Source: SZAS-103 sp038216155 (lineage in GTDB: Bacteria; Pseudomonadota; Gammaproteobacteria; Xanthomonadales; Xanthomonadaceae). From it: a stretch of 62,983 bases of DNA. Below are positions 36,378 to 46,300 of this stretch, in pieces (the stretch's first letter is position 1; the number at the start of each line of letters is the position of its first letter). Below the pieces are notes generated by a model. That model was not told the DNA's origin. It saw only the letters and a program-made list of their open reading frames with translations, and searched no databases. The translations under genes were made by a program, and so were the position numbers. The stretch is taken from NCBI GenBank assembly GCA_038216155.1, contig JBBQQH010000011.1:1-62983 (forward strand), written 5' to 3'.

Positions 36378-37364
36378 CTAGATTCTGGCCGCGACTGGGT
36401 GACCTGTGGCTGTCGGAGACGCCAGACCCTTCGGGCGGCCCACGGCAACCGGTTCGCGCCCGAGCAACTCGGCCAGCCGGTTCGGTTGCGGGCAATTGTC
36501 TTCGCGCAACAGTTCCCAATGCCCAAACGAAAACGGCGTGATGTGCAGCAGGTCAAACACATGGCTGGCTAAGCGCGTAACCCACGCAGGAATACGCACG
36601 CAGCGTGCAGGTACGTCGGTGTGGACGCGTCGTATGGCACCAATATAGTCGGCCAAGGTGCGACGATCAGGACCACCAAGCTCGAAGATGCGCGCAGCAT
36701 CGTCCGGGTAGCACGCGTCGGACGCGGTCGCCAATTGTGCAAGTGCTTCACCGAGTTCGCCGACATCCAGCGCTGCGATCTTTCCGTTCGCAGCGACGGG
36801 CAGGGCATGGATCGGCCAGCGCGCAACCCGGCGCAGCCATTTCGCGCCGTAACCGCCTTCGCCATCCAGCAGTGAAGGGCGCACGATGCGCCAGTCCGCG
36901 CCGCTGCAGCGCAACGCATTTTCGCCAGCCACCTTGGAGCGGAGGAAGCGGCTTCGCGCACCTGCACGCAGCCCGAGTGCGGAAACAAGGATCAGTCGGA
37001 TGCCGCGCTGTCGGCAGGCTTCCGCGAGCGCGGTGGGCCCTTGGTGATGGACGCGCTCGTAGGTCTCGTGCCCGCGCTGGCGCAAGATGCCGACGCAGTT
37101 CACCACGCAATCGACGCCGTGCAATGTTGCGTTCCATGCATCGGGTTCCTGCATGCGTTCCATGCGGGTGAAGCGATTCTCGCAATGGTCGGCGAGCGCC
37201 GGCATCCGGCTGGCAATGCGTCGCGGATGGCGGCTACCGACGATGGTTGTGCAGCCTGATTGCAGCAGGGATGCAACTGCATGGCGGCCAATGAAACCTG
37301 TGCCGCCGAGAACGAGGACGGTTCGAGCCTTGCCTGCAGTGTTGCGATCCTTCGCGTCACTCAT
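36378..37364 (-). CDS. NAD(P)-binding SDR protein (NDUFA9-like)
   Basis: 328 residues of the extended/atypical SDR type. The Rossmann motif VLVLGGTGFIGRHAVASLL is at residues 15-33, followed by IVGSRHPRR, VNCVGILRQRG and LILVSALGLRAGARSRFLRSK, in which the usual YxxxK Tyr is replaced by a region like that of complex I NDUFA9 homologues. Such proteins bind NAD(P)H and are often quinone-linked or structural. ATG 37364 has AAAAGG about 7 nt upstream. It is divergent from the GbsR-type regulator and probably shares its operator. Confidence 0.82.
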   Translation of the reverse strand: MSDAKDRNTAGKARTVLVLGGTGFIGRHAVASLLQSGCTTIVGSRHPRRIASRMPALADHCENRFTRMERMQEPDAWNATLHGVDCVVNCVGILRQRGHETYERVHHQGPTALAEACRQRGIRLILVSALGLRAGARSRFLRSKVAGENALRCSGADWRIVRPSLLDGEGGYGAKWLRRVARWPIHALPVAANGKIAALDVGELGEALAQLATASDACYPDDAARIFELGGPDRRTLADYIGAIRRVHTDVPARCVRIPAWVTRLASHVFDLLHITPFSFGHWELLREDNCPQPNRLAELLGREPVAVGRPKGLASPTATGHPVAARI

Positions 37365-37386
37365 TATCGGGCCTTTTCGACAGGTG

Positions 37387-37404
37387 TTTCTGTATTGACA
37401 GAAA
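37387..37404. promoter_or_regulatory. Inverted repeat operator between divergent promoters
   Basis: TTTCTGT (37387-37393), spacer ATTG, ACAGAAA (37398-37404): a perfect 7-bp inverted repeat. Its right arm covers the end of the rightward -35 box (TTGACA, 37395-37400) and the first bases of the leftward -10 box (37403-37408). A dimeric regulator bound here would block both promoters. The adjacent GbsR/MarR-type gene is the obvious candidate for autoregulation. Confidence 0.75.
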
Positions 37405-37423
37405 TATACGACCAAATTAGAAT
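37395..37423 (+). promoter_or_regulatory. Sigma70-like promoter of the GbsR-type gene
   Basis: TTGACA at 37395-37400 (perfect -35), a 17-nt spacer, and TAGAAT at 37418-37423 (5 of 6 match to TATAAT). It lies 29 nt upstream of ATG 37453, so the 5' leader is short. Confidence 0.8.
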
Positions 37424-37431
37424 GTTGGCAA
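37403..37431 (-). promoter_or_regulatory. Sigma70-like promoter of the NDUFA9-like gene
   Basis: On the minus strand TTGCCA (37431-37426), a 17-nt spacer and TATATT (37408-37403). It faces the rightward promoter and overlaps it almost completely, so the two cannot be used by polymerase at once. Confidence 0.65.
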
Positions 37432-37452
37432 CGGAATTCGTGCACTGTGACC

Positions 37453-38028
37453 ATGGCGACGGCGGAAGATCCTGAAAGTGATGCGATCATCGCCGACACG
37501 TTGGCGCCGATCAGTCGTCGCTTCGTCATGCACTGGGGCGAGATGGGTTCGCGCTGGGGCGTGAACCGGACGGTCGCACAAATCCACGCGCTGCTCTATC
37601 TTTCCGCGCGCCCGCTGCCGGCCGATGAAATCGCCGACGTCCTGCTGGTCGCGCGTTCCAACGTCAGTACCAGCTTGCGCGAATTGCAAAGCTACAACCT
37701 CGTGCGTGTCGTGCACCTGGTCGGCGACCGGCGCGATCATTTCGACACAGCAAAGGACGTATGGGAGCTGTTCCGCACCGTGGTGCGCGAGCGCAAGGTG
37801 CGCGAGTTCGATCCGACCGTGGCATTGCTGCAGAGTTGTGTTGCCGACCCGGACTTTGCTTCAGAGGACGCCAACGTGCGCACCCGCATCCGCGATACGC
37901 TGGCGCTGATGTCGGCCCTGTCGTCTTGGGGTGAAGAAATGTTGCGTCTTGAACCCGCCACCTTGATGAAGGTGATGAAGTTGGGCAGCAAGATCCAGAA
38001 GTTGTTGCGCGAAGGCAAGGCGAAATGA
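37453..38028 (+). CDS. GbsR/MarR family transcriptional regulator
   Basis: 191 residues with a winged helix-turn-helix: GVNRTVAQIHALLYLSARPL, then PADEIADVLLVARSNVSTSL with the recognition helix, and RVVHLVGDRRDHFD as the wing. The long C-terminal helices (VWELFRTVVRERKVREFDPT) are typical of the GbsR subgroup. ATG 37453 is preferred to GTG 37447. Its stop overlaps the DCC gene (ATGA). It probably represses its own operon and the divergent dehydrogenase through the inverted repeat at 37387-37404. The ligand is unknown. Confidence 0.87.
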   Translation: MATAEDPESDAIIADTLAPISRRFVMHWGEMGSRWGVNRTVAQIHALLYLSARPLPADEIADVLLVARSNVSTSLRELQSYNLVRVVHLVGDRRDHFDTAKDVWELFRTVVRERKVREFDPTVALLQSCVADPDFASEDANVRTRIRDTLALMSALSSWGEEMLRLEPATLMKVMKLGSKIQKLLREGKAK

Positions 38029-38510
38029 ATGCCGCCGACAGTCCGTTGCTGACAATCTGGTATGACGCCTCCTGTCCGCTGTGCGCATCGGAGATGCACG
38101 CGTTACTGCGCCACGCTGGCGATACCCGATTGCAACTCAAGGACTGTTCGGCTGCTGACTTCGACGAGCGCGAAGTTGTCGCGGCGGGGTTCACGCGAGT
38201 GGAGCTCATGCGCTGCATCCACGCACGCGATGGCGAGGGAAACTGGTTGCGCGGCGTTGATGTATTCATTCGCGCCTACCGCATTGCCGGGCTCGAAAGC
38301 GTGGCGCGCGTTTGGGGCCATCGCTGGCTGCGCCCGGTGTGGGAGCGCGCCTACCCGTGGGTTGCACGTCACCGAGTTGGGCTGTCGAAACTGCGGCTGC
38401 ATCATGCGTTCGGCTGGCTGATCGAACGAGCGGCGCACCGGTCGGACCGGCGGGCGCGTGCCTGTCGTGCAAATCGTTGCGATGATGTGGCATGCACGAA
38501 GCCGCATTGA
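38025..38510 (+). CDS. DCC (DUF393) thiol-disulfide oxidoreductase-like protein
   Basis: 161 residues. The N-terminal IWYDASCPLCASEM carries the family's D-x-x-C-x-x-C motif. FDEREVVAAGFTRVELMRCIH and GNWLRGVDVFIRAYRIAG complete the DUF393 signature. The C-terminal 30 residues are basic and not conserved. Probable redox role, reaction not established for the family. It overlaps the regulator upstream by 4 nt and the cyclase gene downstream by 19 nt. Confidence 0.85.
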   Translation: MNAADSPLLTIWYDASCPLCASEMHALLRHAGDTRLQLKDCSAADFDEREVVAAGFTRVELMRCIHARDGEGNWLRGVDVFIRAYRIAGLESVARVWGHRWLRPVWERAYPWVARHRVGLSKLRLHHAFGWLIERAAHRSDRRARACRANRCDDVACTKPH

Positions 38511-40231
38511 TTTCAATTCAGTCAAGCGCAAATCGCCTGCGCGGGTTGATCGCAAATCTTGTGGTGGCGTCGCTGATGCTGTTGGCAGTATTGCCGTCGC
38601 ATGCGATTCCACTGCGTGGCGATTGGCATGCTGCCACGCCGTCCGAACAGGCTGGACAGGGTCGCGCAGTCGCGACCGCAAAGTCGTTCGATGCGGAAAG
38701 ACTGACTGCGATTCCAGCCGGCAATCACGGCGCATGGATTCAGCTGCAGCCAAAGGGTGGCGACTCGTCTTGGCCAACAGGTGATCAGGTCTTGGTAATC
38801 GACGATCCAGGCCTGCAGTCGTTCAGTTTGTTTCCGGTCGATGCCCCGCCTGTCCTCAATGCGGGCCTGTTGCGGAGAAGTGATGGCTGGGACGGGCATG
38901 GAAGGATCGGCTTTCCGATCGATGGCACCACGCTTGCGAAAGCACCAATGCTGCTGCGAATCGAACCGGGACGCGTGATTGCATCGCCTATCCAGTTTTC
39001 GCTGGTGAGTCCGCAACAATTTCGTCGCGAGGATGCGCGCTGGCTGGCCCTGGCGACCGCGTGTTTCTCGATCATGGCCGCCATGGCGGTGATGGCGTTG
39101 CTGTTCGCGATCGAGCTGCGTGACATGACCTTCGTTTACTACGCTGGCTACGTGTTGGCCTACGCGTTGATTCTCGGCGTGCAGACCGGCTACGTCGCAG
39201 AGCCGTTGGAATGGACCTGGGTTGCTGGCGCACCGAACACGTGGGGGAGGGTGGCGACGGCGTTGTCTGTTTTGTTTGCCACGTTATTCGTTGCGCGATT
39301 TGGCGAACTCGCACGTTACGCGCCGCGCATGCGCATCGTCGTGCTTGCGTTGGGCGTGGCGACCTGCGCGTTGATGGCATTGGGCAGCATTCCAATCAGT
39401 GGATTGGTCAGCGCCGCATCGTTGCTGATTAATCCGTTGCTGATCTTTGCTGGGCCGCTGATTTTGGTTGCCAGCACGATGGCCTGGTGGCGCGGATCGC
39501 GATACGGCGGGTTCTTCCTGCTGGGCTGGACACCCCTGCTGGCGGTCACCGTGCTTGGCAGCGCGCAGGTGTTCGGCGTGCTTGCGACTTGGACCTGGCT
39601 CGGCGATGCAAATCTGGTCGCCGGCGCATTCGAGGCCTTGGTGCTTTCGCTCGGGCTGGCAGATCGGGCGCTGTCGCTGCGCCGCGATCGCGATATCGCG
39701 CAGGCGCTGGCCGATACCGATGCGTTGACCTCGACTTTGAATCGTCGCGGGCTGGATCGCAGTCTCGCCGAGATGGTGGAACGCGCGCATCGGCAGCGTC
39801 AGCGATTGACGTTGCTTTTTCTGGATCTGGACCGCTTCAAGCTGCTCAATGATCGCCACGGCCACGCGGCCGGTGACGAGGCATTGATCGCGGTGACTCG
39901 CCTGATGCGCTCGGACATGCGCGTGCAAGACGTGCTCGGACGCTACGGCGGCGAAGAGTTCGTCGCGGTGTTGCCGGGCTGCAGCATGCAAATCGCATTG
40001 GAGATCGCCGAGCGGATCCGCACTGACCTGCGGGCACAACGGATTGCGGTCGGTTCGCCCGAGGATGTGCTGACTGCCAGTATTGGCGTTGCCTGTCTGC
40101 AACGCGGCCATGATGCAAACGCGCTGCTTGCCGATGCCGATCGCGCGATGTATGCGGCCAAGCGTTCGGGTGGCAACCGCGTCGAAACCGATACACGACC
40201 GACCAAGGCGACGGTGCCGAAACTGAGCTAG
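38492..40231 (+). CDS. Membrane diguanylate cyclase (7TM sensor + GGDEF)
   Basis: 579 residues. Signal peptide or first helix near residues 20-38, a periplasmic sensor domain (about 40-180), seven membrane helices (about 185-385; 7TMR-DISM-like) and a C-terminal GGDEF domain. DADALTSTLNRRG-type sequence appears as DTDALTSTLNRRG, then LDLDRFKLLND, the active loop RYGGEEFVAVLPG and the inhibitory RVQD site five residues before GGEEF. An active, product-inhibited cyclase making c-di-GMP is expected. Its start lies inside the DCC gene. ATG or nearby starts are possible. Confidence 0.9.
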   Translation: MHEAALISIQSSANRLRGLIANLVVASLMLLAVLPSHAIPLRGDWHAATPSEQAGQGRAVATAKSFDAERLTAIPAGNHGAWIQLQPKGGDSSWPTGDQVLVIDDPGLQSFSLFPVDAPPVLNAGLLRRSDGWDGHGRIGFPIDGTTLAKAPMLLRIEPGRVIASPIQFSLVSPQQFRREDARWLALATACFSIMAAMAVMALLFAIELRDMTFVYYAGYVLAYALILGVQTGYVAEPLEWTWVAGAPNTWGRVATALSVLFATLFVARFGELARYAPRMRIVVLALGVATCALMALGSIPISGLVSAASLLINPLLIFAGPLILVASTMAWWRGSRYGGFFLLGWTPLLAVTVLGSAQVFGVLATWTWLGDANLVAGAFEALVLSLGLADRALSLRRDRDIAQALADTDALTSTLNRRGLDRSLAEMVERAHRQRQRLTLLFLDLDRFKLLNDRHGHAAGDEALIAVTRLMRSDMRVQDVLGRYGGEEFVAVLPGCSMQIALEIAERIRTDLRAQRIAVGSPEDVLTASIGVACLQRGHDANALLADADRAMYAAKRSGGNRVETDTRPTKATVPKLS

Positions 40232-40293
40232 GCAGCCTGATGCGCCGATCCATGTGCGACGCGATGGCGCGTGTGTCCATGCGATCATTGCGC

Positions 40294-41673
40294 ATGAACG
40301 AATTTTCCAGTCTCCCATTGCAGCCCGAACTACTGCAGGCAGTCGCGGCGCTTGGCTTTGAGGCGATGACGCCGATCCAGGCCGCCAGCCTGCCCCCGAT
40401 GCTCGAAGGCCGCGACGTGATCGCGCAGGCGAAGACCGGCAGTGGCAAGACTGCTGCGTTCGGATTGGCGTTGCTGGCGCGGATCGATGCAGCGCTGGTG
40501 CGCACGCAGGCATTGGTGTTATGTCCCACGCGCGAGTTGGCCGATCAAGTGAGCAAGGACATTCGCCGCTTGGCAAGCGCCGTCCCGAACATCAAGCTGT
40601 TGACCCTGTGTGGCGGCATTCCACTGCGCCCGCAGCTCGCTTCGCTGCAACATGCGCCACACATCGTGGTCGGCACGCCTGGTCGAATCCAGGAGTTGTT
40701 GCAGGCCGATGCCACGCACGGGTCCGCGCTGGACCTGTCGTCATTGACCGTGCTGGTGCTCGATGAAGCCGACCGGATGCTCGATATGGGCTTTGAACCG
40801 GCGATTCGCGAAATCGTGAAGCTGATGCCGCGACAACGCCAGACGCTGCTGTTTTCTGCGACCTGGCCCGACGCGATGCGTGCAATCAGCAAGCGCATCC
40901 AGCGCGATCCGGTTGAGGTGACGGTTGACGCGCAGACCGACGCGATTGCGCAGCGGTTTTTCGAGATTGACGAAGCGCGCCGGATTGACGCGCTCGTGGC
41001 TGTGCTGCTGGATCAATCCGCCGAATCGGCGCTGGTGTTCTGCAACACGCGCAAGGATGTTGCCGAAGTCGCCGAAGCGCTGTACAAGCGCGGTTTTAAC
41101 GCACTGGCGTTGCATGGTGAACTCGACCAGCGCGAGCGCGAGGAAGTGTTGGTGCGCTTCGCGAACCGAACCTGCAACGTGCTGGTGGCAACCGACGTGG
41201 CCGCACGCGGACTCGACATCAAGGAATTGCCGCTGGTGATCAGTTATGAATTGCCGACCGACGCCGATGCGCACGTGCACCGCATTGGGCGCACCGGGCG
41301 CGCGGGCGAGGCAGGGCTGGCGCTGCATCTGGTGGCGCCTCGCGAGATCCAGCGTGCGAACCTGATTGAAACTGCGCTGGGACAGCCGCTGCGTTGGCAG
41401 GGATTGACCTTCACCTCAACCAACGCGCCGCCAGCGCCGATGTGGTCGACGGTAGTGATCGACGCCGGGCGTCAACACAAGCTGCGGCCTGGCGACATTC
41501 TCGGTGCACTGACCGGCGATGCGGGACTTGCCCGCGAAGCAGTCGGCAAGATCGATATCTTTGCCACCCGATCCTATGTCGCAATCGGGCAGGCGCAAGC
41601 GGCGCCGGCCATGCAACGCCTGCAGGCGAAAGGCATCAAGGGACGCAAGTTCCGATTGCGTGCTTTGCGCTGA
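40294..41673 (+). CDS. dbpA: ATP-dependent RNA helicase DbpA
   Basis: A DEAD-box helicase for 50S subunit assembly that recognises hairpin 92 of 23S rRNA. Motifs in order: AKTGSGKTAAFGLALL (I), CPTRELADQV (Ia), GTPGRIQELL (Ib), VLDEADRMLDMGF (II), FSATWP (III), LVFCNTRKDVAEVA (IV), ATDVAARGLDIKELP (V) and HRIGRTGRAGEAG (VI). The C-terminal RNA-binding domain typical of DbpA follows (LRPGDILGALTGDAGL, then GKIDIFATRSYVAI). ATG 40294 begins MNEFSSLPL, as in homologues. Confidence 0.95.
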   Translation: MNEFSSLPLQPELLQAVAALGFEAMTPIQAASLPPMLEGRDVIAQAKTGSGKTAAFGLALLARIDAALVRTQALVLCPTRELADQVSKDIRRLASAVPNIKLLTLCGGIPLRPQLASLQHAPHIVVGTPGRIQELLQADATHGSALDLSSLTVLVLDEADRMLDMGFEPAIREIVKLMPRQRQTLLFSATWPDAMRAISKRIQRDPVEVTVDAQTDAIAQRFFEIDEARRIDALVAVLLDQSAESALVFCNTRKDVAEVAEALYKRGFNALALHGELDQREREEVLVRFANRTCNVLVATDVAARGLDIKELPLVISYELPTDADAHVHRIGRTGRAGEAGLALHLVAPREIQRANLIETALGQPLRWQGLTFTSTNAPPAPMWSTVVIDAGRQHKLRPGDILGALTGDAGLAREAVGKIDIFATRSYVAIGQAQAAPAMQRLQAKGIKGRKFRLRALR

Positions 41674-41757
41674 CGTGAGCGAAAGCCGCATCGCAGTGAG
41701 TGACACGCAGTCGCCGCGTGTGCCAGCATTTCACCCGCTTCCCTTACTCACTTCCAC

Positions 41758-42471
41758 ATGCGACTGAACAAGTTCATCAGCGATACCGGGTTGTGTTCGC
41801 GACGCGAGGCCGATCGCATGATTGGGTCCGGTCGCGTGCTGCGCAATGGCCGTGTTGCGGTGATGGGCGAGGCGTGGGCGGAAACTGATGAGGTTCGCGT
41901 TGACGGCGCGTCGCTGCACGCGCGCGTGGCGGTGCAAGGCAAGCGCCGCTTTTCGTACATCGCGTTAAACAAACCGACTGGGATCACCTGTACCACCGAG
42001 CGGGAGGTGGCCGGCAATATCGTGGATTTTGTCGATCATCGTGAACGTATATTTCCGATTGGCCGGCTCGACAAGGATTCGGAAGGGCTGATCCTGATGA
42101 CCAGCAATGGCGATATCGTCAACCAGATCCTGCGCTCGGAGAACGCGCACGAGAAGGAATATCTGGTCGGCGTCAATCAGGCGGTGACCGATGCGTTTTT
42201 GCGTGGCATGGCGCGCGGTGTGCGCGTGCAAGGACAACTGACGAAACCCTGCAAGACCGCGAAGATCGCGAAATTCGGATTCCGTATCGTGCTGACCCAG
42301 GGATTGAACCGCCAGATCCGCCTGATGTGCGAGGAGTTTGGTTTCCGGGTAACTCAGCTACGACGCGTGCGTATCGTCAACGTCAAGTTGGGTGCGTTAA
42401 AGATCGGTCAGTGGCGAAACCTGACTGATTCCGAGTTGCACGGGCTGCTGCCCGGGCAAAGCGACTGGTAG
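41758..42471 (+). CDS. rluF: 23S rRNA pseudouridine(2604) synthase
   Basis: 237 residues: an S4 domain (MRLNKFISDTGLCSRREADR and GRVLRNGRVAVMG) followed by an RsuA-type pseudouridine synthase with the catalytic Asp in IGRLDKDSEGLILMTSNGD and the C-terminal TQGLNRQIRLMCEEFG and VTQLRRVRI. The SNGD version and the length fit RluF better than RsuA or RluB/E. It follows dbpA in the same direction; both act on 23S rRNA. Confidence 0.9.
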   Translation: MRLNKFISDTGLCSRREADRMIGSGRVLRNGRVAVMGEAWAETDEVRVDGASLHARVAVQGKRRFSYIALNKPTGITCTTEREVAGNIVDFVDHRERIFPIGRLDKDSEGLILMTSNGDIVNQILRSENAHEKEYLVGVNQAVTDAFLRGMARGVRVQGQLTKPCKTAKIAKFGFRIVLTQGLNRQIRLMCEEFGFRVTQLRRVRIVNVKLGALKIGQWRNLTDSELHGLLPGQSDW

Positions 42472-42521
42472 GTCGTAGCGTACGTTTTACGCACGACTGC
42501 AAATTGACCTTCGCGTTTTGC

Positions 42522-42683
42522 TTAATCTGCCTTCGGTGGCTGGCTGTCGTTCGCGTCGGCGTCGTCGGGTGCAACTTCCTCATCCGGCGTTGCGTGCTGC
42601 TTCTTGAGGCGCTTTTCTTCCTGCTTCTTCTGCTTCGCCAGCTCGCGCTGTCGCTTCTCGAACGAATAATTGGGCTTGGCCAT
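42522..42683 (-). CDS. Small lysine-rich protein
   Basis: A 53-residue gene too short for usual ORF cut-offs. The protein starts MAKPNYSFEKRQRELAKQKK, a sequence I recognise as a widely conserved N-terminus of small gammaproteobacterial hypothetical proteins, then QEEKRLKKQH, and ends in an acidic tail (PDEEVAPDDADANDSQPPK). Predicted as one charged helix plus a disordered tail. No function is known. Convergent with rluF, 50 nt apart. Confidence 0.8.
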   Translation of the reverse strand: MAKPNYSFEKRQRELAKQKKQEEKRLKKQHATPDEEVAPDDADANDSQPPKAD

Positions 42684-42907
42684 GGGCGGGGTACTCGTGG
42701 TCGGATTCCGCCCAGTGTAAAGCAGGTGTTATGCCGAGGGCGACCGTGCTTGCACGGTCTGCGTCTGGGTGGCGGCAGATCCTGTGCATGAATCGGGTCT
42801 GAGTACGACCGGCGCTTTTCCGCTCATCGACATGTCATGAACGCTAGGATGGAGTCCATTGCAGCGCCTGTGCGCGCAATCCAACGTCTGTCAAAAAGGA
42901 GTTTTCC

Positions 42908-43336
42908 ATGGACCTGAAATCCGTCATGACCGCCAATCCCGCCTGCTGCACGACCGAGACCTCGGTGCAGGAGGTTGCAAAAATGATGCAGCAACACGAT
43001 TGCGGACAGATTCCGGTGCTCGACAACATGCAGTCGCGCAAGCCGATTGGCGTTGTGACCGATCGCGATATCGCGTTGCGGATCGTGGCCAAGGGTGTGG
43101 ATGCACAGTCTGCAACCGCTGGCGATTGCCTAAGCAAGCCTTGTGTCACCGTCAGTTGCGACAGCAGCCTTGCCGATTGTTGCGAGGTGATGGAGTCGCG
43201 CCAGATCCGCCGCGTACCGGTAGTCGATGCCGATGGCTGTATTTGCGGCATTGTCGCGTTGGCCGATGTCGCTCATTGCGGCAGCGAGCAGAAGAGTGCT
43301 GAGGTTGTGAAGAAGGTGTCGATTCCTGCGAAATAA
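42908..43336 (+). CDS. Two-CBS-domain protein
   Basis: 142 residues made of a pair of CBS motifs: MDLKSVMTANPACCTTE to GVVTDRDIALRIVA, and PCVTVSCDSSLADCCEVME to GCICGIVALADVA. CBS pairs bind adenosine ligands (AMP, ATP or SAM) and act as energy sensors. It stands alone, so its partner is unknown. The high number of cysteines (about nine) is unusual. ATG 42908 has AAGGAG seven nt upstream. Confidence 0.88.
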   Translation: MDLKSVMTANPACCTTETSVQEVAKMMQQHDCGQIPVLDNMQSRKPIGVVTDRDIALRIVAKGVDAQSATAGDCLSKPCVTVSCDSSLADCCEVMESRQIRRVPVVDADGCICGIVALADVAHCGSEQKSAEVVKKVSIPAK

Positions 43337-43360
43337 CTGCATCGCGATTGCACGCACCGG

Positions 43361-46300
43361 CTAATGAAAATTACGTGCCGGCGCGTCCAGTTGCTGCAGC
43401 AGGTTGCTGAAGTCGTAGAGCCGGCGCGCGATGATGTGCTGCACGCCTTGCTGGCGTTGCAGCGTGCCCTCGATGCCGAGCACGCTGGAATTGAGCAGTT
43501 CGCGGCGCTGGCGTTCGGCCAAGTGTTTCCATATCACCACGTTGACGCTGCCCGATTCGTCCTCGACGGTCACGAAGGTGACGCCGCTGGCGGTGCCCGG
43601 GCGCTGGCGCACGGTGACCAGGCCGGCGAACCGCACTGGTTCGCCGTCTTGCATTGATGCCAGTTGATCGGACCTTCGCATGCGTCGCCGCGCCAGTTGC
43701 GCGCGAATCAAGCGCAGCGGATGGGTGCCGAGGGTCAGCCCGGTGCTGGCGTAATCGGCCATGGTGTCGTCGTGCACGCTGGGTAGCCGCAAGGGCGCGC
43801 GAGCTTCGTCGATGCGCGCGTTGCTGATCACATCGTGTCGTGCATCGCTGCCGGCGATGTCCCAGTAGGCGCGATGGCGATGACCGGCGAGTCGCTTCAA
43901 TGCTCCGGCTGCGGCCAGCGCGCGTGATGCGCGGGCGTCCAGTCCAGCGCGCGCGACCAGGTCGGCGACATCGCGAAACGGATGCTCGGCGCGTGCCTGC
44001 ACCAGCGCGTTGGCAGTATCCAGCGCAAGTCTCGACACCATCCGCAACCCCAGTCGCAAGCACAGCTCGCCGCGTGAATCGTGTTCCAGCGTGCAATCAA
44101 CCTCGCTGCTGGTCACATCAACCGGACGCACGCCAACGCCATGCTGGCGCAGGTCGGCGACGATCTGTGCCGGCCCGTAAAAGCCCATCGGCAGCGAGTT
44201 GAGCAGCGCGCAGGCGAACGCCGCCGGTTGGTGGCATTTCAGCCATGACGAGACATACGCCAGCAGCGCGAAACTGGCTGCGTGCGATTCGGGAAATCCG
44301 TAGCTGCCGAAACCCTTGATCTGCTCGATGATGCGTTCGATGTAGTCCATCGCGTAGCCATTGCGACTCATGCCCTCGACGATGCGATCGCGGAAATGTT
44401 CCAGCCCGCCGTGGCGTTTCCATGCCGCCATCGAACGCCGCAACTGGTCGGCCTCGCCCGGGCTGAAATCGGCCGCGACCTGCAGCAGATGCATCACCTG
44501 TTCCTGAAAGATCGGCACGCCGCAGGTGCGACCCAGCACCGCGATCATTTCGGGTTGGTGGTAGGTGGCGCGAAAATCATCGGAGTCGGGATCGAGCACA
44601 TCCAGCCCAAGCGCTGCACGCTCGGCCTCGATCTCGCGACGCGCCAAATACGGGTGCACCATGCCGCCCTGGATCGGGCCGGGCCGCACGATTGCAACCT
44701 CGATTACCAGATCGTAAAAACACGCCGGCTTCAGCCGCGGCAGCATCGACATCTGCGCGCGCGATTCGATCTGGAATACGCCGACGGTATCGGCGCGCTG
44801 GATCATCGCGTAGGTATCGGCATCGCCTTCGGGAAAATCCGCGAGTGTGAGTGTGCGACCGCGATGGCGTTGCACCAGATCAAGACACTTGCGGATGCAG
44901 GTCAGCATGCCCAACGCGAGGCAGTCGACCTTGAGCAGGCCGAGTGTTTCCAGGTCGTCCTTGTCCCACTGGATGATGGTGCGCTCGGGCATGCTGGCGT
45001 TTTCCACCGGCACCAATTGCCACAGCGGCGTGCCGGAAATCACGAAACCGCCGACGTGTTGCGACAGGTGCCGTGGAAATCCGCGCAGCGATTGCGTCAA
45101 CGCAAGCAGGCGGCGCAGCGGGGCGGCGTCTGGATCAAATCCGGATTCGCGCAGGCGCGTCGCGATCGGCACCTCGCCGTGCGCCCAGTTGAAGACCGAT
45201 GAAAGCTGATCGAGCTGGTCGGCGGCAAAGCCCAGCGCGCGGCCTATATCGCGCGCAGCACTCTTGCCGCGATAGCAGATGACGGTTGCCGCCAGTGCCG
45301 CGCGCTCGCGCCCGTATTTGCGATACACGTACTGGATCACTTCCTCGCGGCGTTCGTGTTCGAAATCGACGTCGATATCGGGCGGCTCGTTGCGTTCCTT
45401 CGATACGAAACGTTCGAACAACATATGGATGCGTTCGGGATCGACCGCAGTAATATTCAGGCAGTAACAGACCACTGAATTTGCTGCAGAGCCGCGACCT
45501 TGACACAGGATGTGCTGCTCGCGCGCCCAGCGCACCACGTCTTCGACGGTGAGGAAAAACGCCTCGTAGTGCATCTCGGCGATCAGCGCTAGTTCCTTTT
45601 CGATCAGCGCGTGAATCGCGGGCGGAACGCCGCCGGGCCAGCGTCGCTGCGCGCCGGCTTGCGTGAGCGCACGCAGGTGCGTGGTCGGTGTGTGTCCGGC
45701 CGGCACCAACTCCTCGGGATAGTCGTAATGCAATTCGCGCAGGTTGAACGTGCAGCGTTCGGCAATGCGCACGGCTTCGCCCAACGCGGCGCGTGGATAC
45801 AACGTCGCCAGCGCGTGGCGTGGACGCAGGTGGCGTTCGCCATTGGCAAACAAGGCATGGCCACATTCGGCGACGCTGCGACGCAAGCGGATGGCGGTCA
45901 GTGCATCCTGCAACGCGCGTCGACCGCGTGCGTGCATGTGTACGTCGCCGGCGGCGACCAGTGGAATGCCGGTGTTGGTCGAGAGTGCTTGCAACGCGCA
46001 CAGGCGGGCGTCGTCGCCGGCTTCGCGATGCAGTTCCAGCGCGATCCACAGCCGCTGCGGAAATCGTGTGTGCAGCCAGTCGAGTTCCTCGTTCCAGCGC
46101 GCGACCGCCTGCGGGATCCATAACGCCAGCAGGCCGTTAGTGTCGAGCGCATCCAGATCGCTGCGTTCGAGTCGATAGCTGCCTTTTTCTGCTGCTCGCC
46201 GCGCCTGCGTGATCAGCCGACTGAGTGCGCTGTAACCAGTGCGATCGGTGCACAGCAGCACGCATTTCAGGTCATCAACCAAAGTGAACTCGCTGCCGAC

